Source: Paracidovorax avenae ATCC 19860
GTDB lineage: Bacteria > Pseudomonadota > Gammaproteobacteria > Burkholderiales > Burkholderiaceae_C
Assembly: GCF_000176855.2 (NCBI RefSeq)
Contig: NC_015138.1
Coordinates: 992,001-1,056,000 of the forward strand
Length of the DNA: 64,000 bases
Direction: 5' to 3'
Below are positions 58,827 to 64,000 of this stretch, one piece after another. The translations under genes were made by a program, and so were the position numbers. The notes under the pieces were generated by a model that was not told the origin of the DNA, ran no database searches, and saw only the letters and a list, made by a program, of their open reading frames with translations. Each line of letters starts with the position of its first letter. The stretch's first letter is position 1.

Positions 58827-58956
58827 GGCGGTGAGTGCGTGACGGCAGTGGGCGGGCGGCGCAGGGCGTGCGGGCGCACCGTGCGACCGCGGGACGCGGA
58901 AGTCTAAGCGATGGGGGCGGGAGCGCTGCCGTGGGGCGCTCCGCCCGGCGGGCGCC

Positions 58957-59637
58957 TCAGGCCGGGGGGGCGCTGTCCGGCGCCAGGCCCGCGAGCACCA
59001 TGTGGCAGATCAGCGCCTCGGCGTGCGCGTAGTCCCGCTCGGTCAGGGCCGGCTTGCCCAGCAGCAGGGCGAACTGGGCCTGCTGGTCGGCATAGGCCTG
59101 GGTGACCGACCAGATGATGAACATCAGGTGCGTGAAGTTCACGCGGGCGATGCGGCCTTCCCGCGCCCAGCGCTCGAAGGTGCGCACGTCGTTGCGCAGC
59201 ACCGGGCCCACGCGTTCGGCGATCACGCTGCCGTACCGCGGCGCGCCGGCGATGACCTCCTTGGCGAACACCTTGGCGGCATTCGGGCGCTCCAGCGACG
59301 ACCGGAGCTTGGCTCGGATATAGCGGCGCAGGGCTTCGGAGGGGTCTTCGCCGTGCGACATCTCCTCCATGCCGTCCAGCCACTGGGTGAGCACGTCGTC
59401 CAGCACCCGCCGGTAGAGCGCTTCCTTGTTCGGGAAATAGTAGAGCAGGTTGTGACGGCTGATGCCGGCCGAGGCCGCGATGCCCTCCAGCGATGCTCCT
59501 TCGAAGCCGAACTGTGCGAACTGGCTTTCCGCCTCCGCCAGGATGGACTGCTCCTTGCGCAGGCGCGCTGCGGACGGAGCACTGGTGGTGCGTGGACGCA
59601 CGGGGGCTGGGCGGGACGGCGGCAGGCGGGAGCTCAT
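58957..59637 (-). CDS. TetR family regulator, RutR-like
   Basis: 226 residues. The N-terminal helix-turn-helix (residues about 30-75) includes FGFEGASLEGIAASAGISRHNLLYYFPNKEALYRRVL, here quoted in part as SAGISRHNLLYYFPNKEAL. The C-terminal half fits the RutR/YcdC type, which senses pyrimidines. It is divergent from preT-preA and a nucleobase transporter, and two RutR-like palindromes lie between. Start at ATG 59637 or 59646 (three residues longer); neither has a clear ribosome site. Probably represses pyrimidine degradation. Confidence 0.85.
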   Translation of the reverse strand: MSSRLPPSRPAPVRPRTTSAPSAARLRKEQSILAEAESQFAQFGFEGASLEGIAASAGISRHNLLYYFPNKEALYRRVLDDVLTQWLDGMEEMSHGEDPSEALRRYIRAKLRSSLERPNAAKVFAKEVIAGAPRYGSVIAERVGPVLRNDVRTFERWAREGRIARVNFTHLMFIIWSVTQAYADQQAQFALLLGKPALTERDYAHAEALICHMVLAGLAPDSAPPA

Positions 59638-59721
59638 ATGCACCATTGTGGGCCGAAGCAGGGGGCCGGAAACGGTCTTTCCCCGTGGGGCCCTTCTGGC
59701 ATGGCGTTTGCTGTCCGGGAT

Positions 59722-59737
59722 TTTACCAATAGGTAAG
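59722..59737. promoter_or_regulatory. RutR-like operator 1
   Basis: TTTACCAATAGGTAAG, near-perfect palindrome (TTACC-AATA-GGTAA core) close to the RutR consensus TTGACCANNTGGTCAA. It lies in the 347-base gap (59638-59984) between the regulator and preT; the rest of that gap shows nothing clear except GGAG before preT. Confidence 0.7.
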
Positions 59738-59739
59738 TT

Positions 59740-59755
59740 TTTACTGGTTGGTAAA
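59740..59755. promoter_or_regulatory. RutR-like operator 2
   Basis: TTTACTGGTTGGTAAA, palindromic (TTTAC-N6-GTAAA), centred 18 bases from operator 1. The tandem spacing is just under two helical turns, so two dimers could bind on one side of the DNA. Confidence 0.65.
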
Positions 59756-59984
59756 TTGCAAGCCACAACGGCGGGCCATGCATCCGCCACCACGAGCGAG
59801 GACCACGATGACCCCTTCGCCTTTCCTGCCGACCCGGAGCGCCGGGCGCGCCGCCGCACCGGCATCACGGCCCGGATTACGTCCGGGTGCCCTGGAACCC
59901 CGCGCGCTGCCTGCGCGCGCGGCTGCCTTCTCCCTGCCTTCCTGATCCCGATCCCCGGGGATTCATACACCACAGGAGCCTCCG

Positions 59985-61340
59985 ATGGAAACGACGACCG
60001 CCGGTACCGGCTGCGGCGTGCATGGTGCACGCCTCGAGCTGGCCCAGTACGCCAGGAATTTCGGCGATGCCCACCCGCCGCTCACGCGCGCCCAGGCGCT
60101 GATCGAGGCCGAGCGCTGCTATTACTGCTACGAAGCGCCGTGCGCCACGGCCTGCCCGACGGGCATCGACGTGCCGTCCTTCATCCACCGCATCGCGCAG
60201 GGCAACGAGCGTGGCGCGGCTCGGGCGATCCTGGAGGCCAACCCGCTGGGCGGCATGTGCGCCCGGGTCTGCCCGACGGAGGTGCTGTGCGAGCAGGCCT
60301 GCGTGCGCAACGTGAACGAGGACAAGCCGGTGGAGATCGGCGCGCTGCAGCGCTACGCGACGGACGCGCATTTCGCGCAGCCGGGCGCGCCGCTCTTCAC
60401 GCGCTCCGCGCCCACGGGGCGGCGTGTGGCCGTGGTGGGCGCCGGCCCTGCGGGCCTGGCCTGCGCGCACGGACTGGCGCGGCGGGGCCACGACGTGGTG
60501 CTGTTCGACGCACGCCCCAAGCTCGGCGGGTTGAACGAATACGGGCTGGCGAGCTACAAGACCACGGGCGGATTCGCACAGAGGGAAATCGAATGGCTGC
60601 TCTCCATCGGGGGTATCGAGCCGCGCTGCGGACAGGTGCTGGGCCGCGACATCACGCTCGCGGGGCTGCTGCAGGCCTATGACGCGGTGTTCCTCGGGCT
60701 CGGGCTGGCGGGCGTGAATGCGCTGGGCATCGCCGAGCCGCAGGCGGAAGGCCTTCGCAACGCGGTGGACTTCATCGCCGACCTGCGGCAGGCGCAGGAC
60801 CTCTCCATGCTGCCCGTCGGCCGCCGCGTGGTGGTGGTGGGCGGCGGCATGACGGCGGTGGACGCCGCCGTGCAGGCCGCCAAGCTCGGCGCGGAGGAGG
60901 TGACCATGGTCTATCGCCGCGGACAGGAGAGCATGTCCGCCTCGCTCGTCGAGCAGCAGTGGGCGCAGACGAATGGCGTCACCGTGCGGTACTGGGCCGC
61001 GCCGAAGGAGCTGCTGTGCGAAGGCGGCGCGGTGCGCGGCATGCGGTTCGCGGCCACGGCGGTGCAGGGCGGGCGCCTGGTGGAGACCGGCGAGGCCTTC
61101 ACCCTCGAGGCGGACATGGTGCTCAAGGCCATCGGCCAGAGCTATCTTTCCGAATACGCGGGCGCCGAGGTGGCGCTGAGCCAGGGACGCATCGCCACCG
61201 ATGCCGATGGCCGCACCAGCGTGCCGCGCGTCTGGGCGGGCGGCGACTGCCGTGCCGGCGGGCGCGATCTCACCGTGGAAGCCGTGGAGCACGGCAAGGT
61301 GGCCGCGGTGTCCATCCACGAGGCGCTGCTGGCGGCCTGA
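59985..61340 (+). CDS. preT: Dihydropyrimidine dehydrogenase, NAD-binding subunit
   Basis: 451 residues. Electron-input subunit of NAD-dependent dihydropyrimidine dehydrogenase, first step of reductive uracil and thymine breakdown. N-terminal iron-sulfur cysteine clusters CYYCYEAPCATACPTG and MCARVCPTEVLCEQACV, FAD motif GAGPAGLACAHGLARRG, and the NAD(P) motif VVVVGGGMTAVDAAVQAAKL. GGAG lies seven bases before the ATG. preA follows after 50 bases. Confidence 0.93.
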   Translation: METTTAGTGCGVHGARLELAQYARNFGDAHPPLTRAQALIEAERCYYCYEAPCATACPTGIDVPSFIHRIAQGNERGAARAILEANPLGGMCARVCPTEVLCEQACVRNVNEDKPVEIGALQRYATDAHFAQPGAPLFTRSAPTGRRVAVVGAGPAGLACAHGLARRGHDVVLFDARPKLGGLNEYGLASYKTTGGFAQREIEWLLSIGGIEPRCGQVLGRDITLAGLLQAYDAVFLGLGLAGVNALGIAEPQAEGLRNAVDFIADLRQAQDLSMLPVGRRVVVVGGGMTAVDAAVQAAKLGAEEVTMVYRRGQESMSASLVEQQWAQTNGVTVRYWAAPKELLCEGGAVRGMRFAATAVQGGRLVETGEAFTLEADMVLKAIGQSYLSEYAGAEVALSQGRIATDADGRTSVPRVWAGGDCRAGGRDLTVEAVEHGKVAAVSIHEALLAA

Positions 61341-61390
61341 CGCCGCGCCGCCGCCCCCACGCAACCCAGAGCAAGACACCGGAGAAGCAC

Positions 61391-62740
61391 ATGGCAGACA
61401 TCCGCAGCGATTTCCTCGGCATCCGCAGTCCCAACCCCTTCTGGCTGGCCTCCGCGCCCCCTACCGACAAGGAGGTGAACGTCACCCGCGCCTTCGAGGC
61501 GGGCTGGGGCGGCGTGGTCTGGAAGACCCTGGGCGAGGACCCGCACGTCGTCAACGTGAACGGACCGCGCTATTCCACCCTCATGTCGCAGGACCGGCGT
61601 GTGATCGGCCTCAACAACATCGAGCTGATCACCGACCGGCCTCTGGCCGTGAACCTGGAGGAAATCCGGCGCGTGAAGCGCGCCTGGCCGGACCGCGCGA
61701 TGATCGTCTCGATCATGGTTCCGTGCGTGGAGGAGAGCTGGAAGCGCATCCTGCCGATGGTGGAAGACACGGGCGCGGACGGCATCGAGCTGAACTTCGG
61801 CTGCCCGCACGGCATGAGCGAGCGCGGCATGGGCGCGGCCGTGGGGCAGGTGCCCGAGTACATCCAGATGGTCACGCAATGGTGCAAGCACTACACGCAC
61901 CTGCCGGTGATCGTGAAGCTCACGCCCAACATCACCGACGTGCGGCAGCCGGCCCGCGCGGCCCGGGCCGGCGGCGCGGACGCGGTGTCGCTCATCAACA
62001 CCATCAATTCCATCATGGGCGTGGACCTGGAGCGCATGGCGATGAGCCCCCACACCGGGGGCTGGGGCTCGCACGGTGGCTACTGCGGGCCGGCCGTCAA
62101 GCCCATCGCGCTCAACATGGTGGCCGAGATCGCACGCGACGCGCAGACGGCGGGCCTGCCCATCAGCGGCATCGGCGGCGTGAGCACCTGGCGCGACGCG
62201 GCGGAGTTCATCGCCCTGGGCTGCGGCACCGTGCAGGTGTGCACGGCCGCGATGGTCTATGGTTTCAAGATCGTGCAGGACATGTGCGACGGGCTGTCCA
62301 ACTTCATGGATGCGCACGGCTACCGGACGATCGAGGACTTCCGCGGCGGCGCCGTGCCCACGGTGAAGGACTGGAAGGAACTGGACCTCAACCACGTGGA
62401 CAAGGCCGTGATCAACCAGGATGCGTGCATCCAGTGCGGCCGCTGCCACGTGGTGTGCGAGGACACCTCGCACCAGGCGATCACCTTCACCCAGGAGGGC
62501 GGGGCGCGCAGTTTCGAGGTGGACGAATCCGAGTGCGTGGGCTGCAACCTGTGCGTCTCGATCTGCCCGGTGCCCGAGTGCATCACCCTGCGCAGCCTCG
62601 CACCCGGCGAAGTGGACGCGCGCACGGGCCGCACGGTGACCGGCGAATATGCCAACTGGACCACGCACCCGAACAATCCGAACCGGGTGGCTCCCCCGGC
62701 CACGGCGCAGGCGCCCGCCGGCGCGGCTGTCACCGCATGA
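61391..62740 (+). CDS. preA: Dihydropyrimidine dehydrogenase, catalytic subunit
   Basis: 449 residues. N-terminal FMN barrel like dihydroorotate dehydrogenase (FLGIRSPNPFWLASAPPTDK, NFGCPHGMSERGMGAAVG with the catalytic-loop region), then two C-terminal 4Fe-4S clusters (CIQCGRCHVVCED and CVGCNLCVSICPVPEC). Reduces uracil or thymine using electrons from PreT. GGAGAAGCAC precedes the ATG. A nucleobase transporter gene follows. Confidence 0.95.
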   Translation: MADIRSDFLGIRSPNPFWLASAPPTDKEVNVTRAFEAGWGGVVWKTLGEDPHVVNVNGPRYSTLMSQDRRVIGLNNIELITDRPLAVNLEEIRRVKRAWPDRAMIVSIMVPCVEESWKRILPMVEDTGADGIELNFGCPHGMSERGMGAAVGQVPEYIQMVTQWCKHYTHLPVIVKLTPNITDVRQPARAARAGGADAVSLINTINSIMGVDLERMAMSPHTGGWGSHGGYCGPAVKPIALNMVAEIARDAQTAGLPISGIGGVSTWRDAAEFIALGCGTVQVCTAAMVYGFKIVQDMCDGLSNFMDAHGYRTIEDFRGGAVPTVKDWKELDLNHVDKAVINQDACIQCGRCHVVCEDTSHQAITFTQEGGARSFEVDESECVGCNLCVSICPVPECITLRSLAPGEVDARTGRTVTGEYANWTTHPNNPNRVAPPATAQAPAGAAVTA

Positions 62741-62757
62741 CCGCAGGGGAGGCCGCC

Positions 62758-64000
62758 ATGACGCCATCATCCTCTCCCGCCACCGGGGCCGCGCAGGACC
62801 TCTGGAACGACGACCTCGCGCCCACGCAGGCGCACCAGCGCACCTGGCGCTGGCACCACTTCGCCGCCCTGTGGATCGGGATGGTGATGTGCATTCCCGC
62901 CTACACCCTGGCAGCGAGCCTGATCGAAGGCGGCATGTCGTGGAGCCAGGCGGTGGGCACGGTGTTCCTCGGCAACCTGATCGTGCTGGTGCCCATGCTG
63001 CTCATCGGGCATGCGGGCGCGAAATACGGCATTCCCTACGCCGTGCTGGCGCGGGCCTCGTTCGGCACGCGCGGCGCCAAGCTGCCCGCGCTGCTGCGGG
63101 CCCTGGTGGCCTGCGGCTGGTACGGCATCCAGACCTGGTTCGGCGGCATGATGATCTACACGCTGGCCGGCGTGCTCATCGGCCATCCGCTGGAGGGCGA
63201 GAAGATCGCGGGCCTGGGGATCAACCTCGGCCAGCTGGTGTGCTTCCTGGTTTTCTGGGCGATCCAGTTCTATTTCGTGGTGCACGGCATCGAATCGATC
63301 CGCAAGCTGGAAACCTGGACCGCGCCCATCAAGATCGTGATCTGCTTCGTGCTGCTCTGGTGGGCCTATGAGAAGGCCGGCGGCTTCGGCCCGATCCTGC
63401 ACCAGCCGTCGCAGTTCGCGCCGGGCGGGCCGAAGGCCGGGCAGTTCCATGCCGTGTTCTGGCCGTCGCTCACGGCCATGGTGGGTTTCTGGGCCACCCT
63501 GGCGCTGAACATCCCCGACTTCACGCGCTTCGCGAAGTCGCAGCGCGACCAGGTGGTGGGCCAGGCCATCGGCCTGCCGGTGCCCATGGGCCTGCTGGCG
63601 GCGCTGGCGGTGTTCGTCACGTCCGCCACGGTGGTGATCTATGGCAAGGCATTGTGGGACCCGGTGGACCTGGCGAGCCGCATGACCGGCGCAGCCGTGC
63701 TGATCGCGCTCATCATCCTGCTGATCGACACCGTGAGCGTGAACCTGGCCGCCAACCTGGTCGGGCCGGCCTACGACTTCTCGGCGCTGAACCCCGCGCG
63801 CATCAGCTACCGCGTGGGCGGCTACATCACCGTGGGCATCGCCATCGCGATGATGCCGTGGAAGATCCTCGAATCCACCCAGGGCTACATCTTCACCTGG
63901 CTCATCGGCTACTCCGCGCTGCTCGGGCCGGTGGCGGGCATCCTGATGGTGGACTACTACCTCGTGCGGCGCACGCGGCTGGACGTGCCGGCGCTCTATG
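62758..64000 (+). CDS. NCS1 family nucleobase:cation symporter (partial)
   Basis: Cut by the right edge; 414 codons are visible without a stop. N-terminal LWNDDLAPTQAHQRTWRWHH leads into membrane spans typical of NCS1 (WIGMVMCIPAYTLAASLIEG, LLIGHAGAKYGIPYAVLARA, CGWYGIQTWFGGMMIYTLAG). It should import uracil, thymine, allantoin or hydantoin-type substrates; linkage to preTA favours a pyrimidine. ATG at 62758 has GGGGAGG five bases upstream; an in-frame ATG at 62737 overlaps the preA stop. Confidence 0.9.
   Translation, partial: MTPSSSPATGAAQDLWNDDLAPTQAHQRTWRWHHFAALWIGMVMCIPAYTLAASLIEGGMSWSQAVGTVFLGNLIVLVPMLLIGHAGAKYGIPYAVLARASFGTRGAKLPALLRALVACGWYGIQTWFGGMMIYTLAGVLIGHPLEGEKIAGLGINLGQLVCFLVFWAIQFYFVVHGIESIRKLETWTAPIKIVICFVLLWWAYEKAGGFGPILHQPSQFAPGGPKAGQFHAVFWPSLTAMVGFWATLALNIPDFTRFAKSQRDQVVGQAIGLPVPMGLLAALAVFVTSATVVIYGKALWDPVDLASRMTGAAVLIALIILLIDTVSVNLAANLVGPAYDFSALNPARISYRVGGYITVGIAIAMMPWKILESTQGYIFTWLIGYSALLGPVAGILMVDYYLVRRTRLDVPALY

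Noticed and set aside
55107..58907. 1,266-codon plus-strand frame
   Set aside because: It lies antisense to two well-supported minus-strand genes and has a His/Arg/Gly-rich composition typical of high-GC shadow frames.

Overview
The window looks like a chromosomal segment of a high-GC betaproteobacterium of the Comamonadaceae, most like Acidovorax/Paracidovorax. The grounds are the base composition, the zwf-hexR and tal-pgi arrangement, a groESL operon with a perfect CIRCE operator, a Pseudomonas-type mannitol operon, and a hairpin-rich intergenic element of a type I recall from this family. The genus is inferred. I see no rRNA, tRNA, CRISPR array, insertion sequence or phage gene.

Layout. 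1-2.8 kb: a TetR regulator divergent from a ketoacyl-ACP synthase, and a small predicted zinc protease. 2.8-8.2 kb: central sugar metabolism, with hexR and zwf on the minus strand divergent from tal and pgi. 8.4-10.4 kb: a Cache-type chemoreceptor. 10.6-21.4 kb: a polyol (mannitol/sorbitol/arabitol) operon: binding protein, two permeases, ATPase, mannitol dehydrogenase, short-chain dehydrogenase, fructose-6-phosphate aldolase-like enzyme, fructokinase, AraC activator, xylulokinase. 21.5-23.6 kb: groEL and groES under a heat-shock-like promoter and CIRCE. 23.6-26.1 kb: a second elongation factor G gene behind a possible leader ORF and strong terminator.

26.3-58.8 kb: a large surface-glycan cluster. 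Its core is a tightly packed run of 17 plus-strand genes (33.7-55.0 kb), flanked by three minus-strand genes on the left and two on the right. It encodes GDP-mannose synthesis (manC), a set that fits GDP-L-colitose synthesis (gmd, an fcl/colC-like reductase, and a clear colD with histidine in place of the PLP lysine), and homologues of the enterobacterial common antigen sugar enzymes WecB, WecE and possibly WecD. It also holds glycosyltransferases, two Wzx-type flippases, several GT-C-like membrane proteins and a carbamoyltransferase. Most striking are two divergent copies of a roughly 1,120-residue protein of unknown function (large exported N-terminal region, about eight C-terminal membrane spans) and two copies of a roughly 590-residue membrane protein. 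I regard these as the best candidate for an undescribed glycan assembly or modification system.

58.9-64.0 kb: reductive pyrimidine catabolism. A RutR-like TetR gene is divergent from preT, preA and an NCS1 nucleobase transporter cut by the window edge, with two tandem RutR-like palindromes between.
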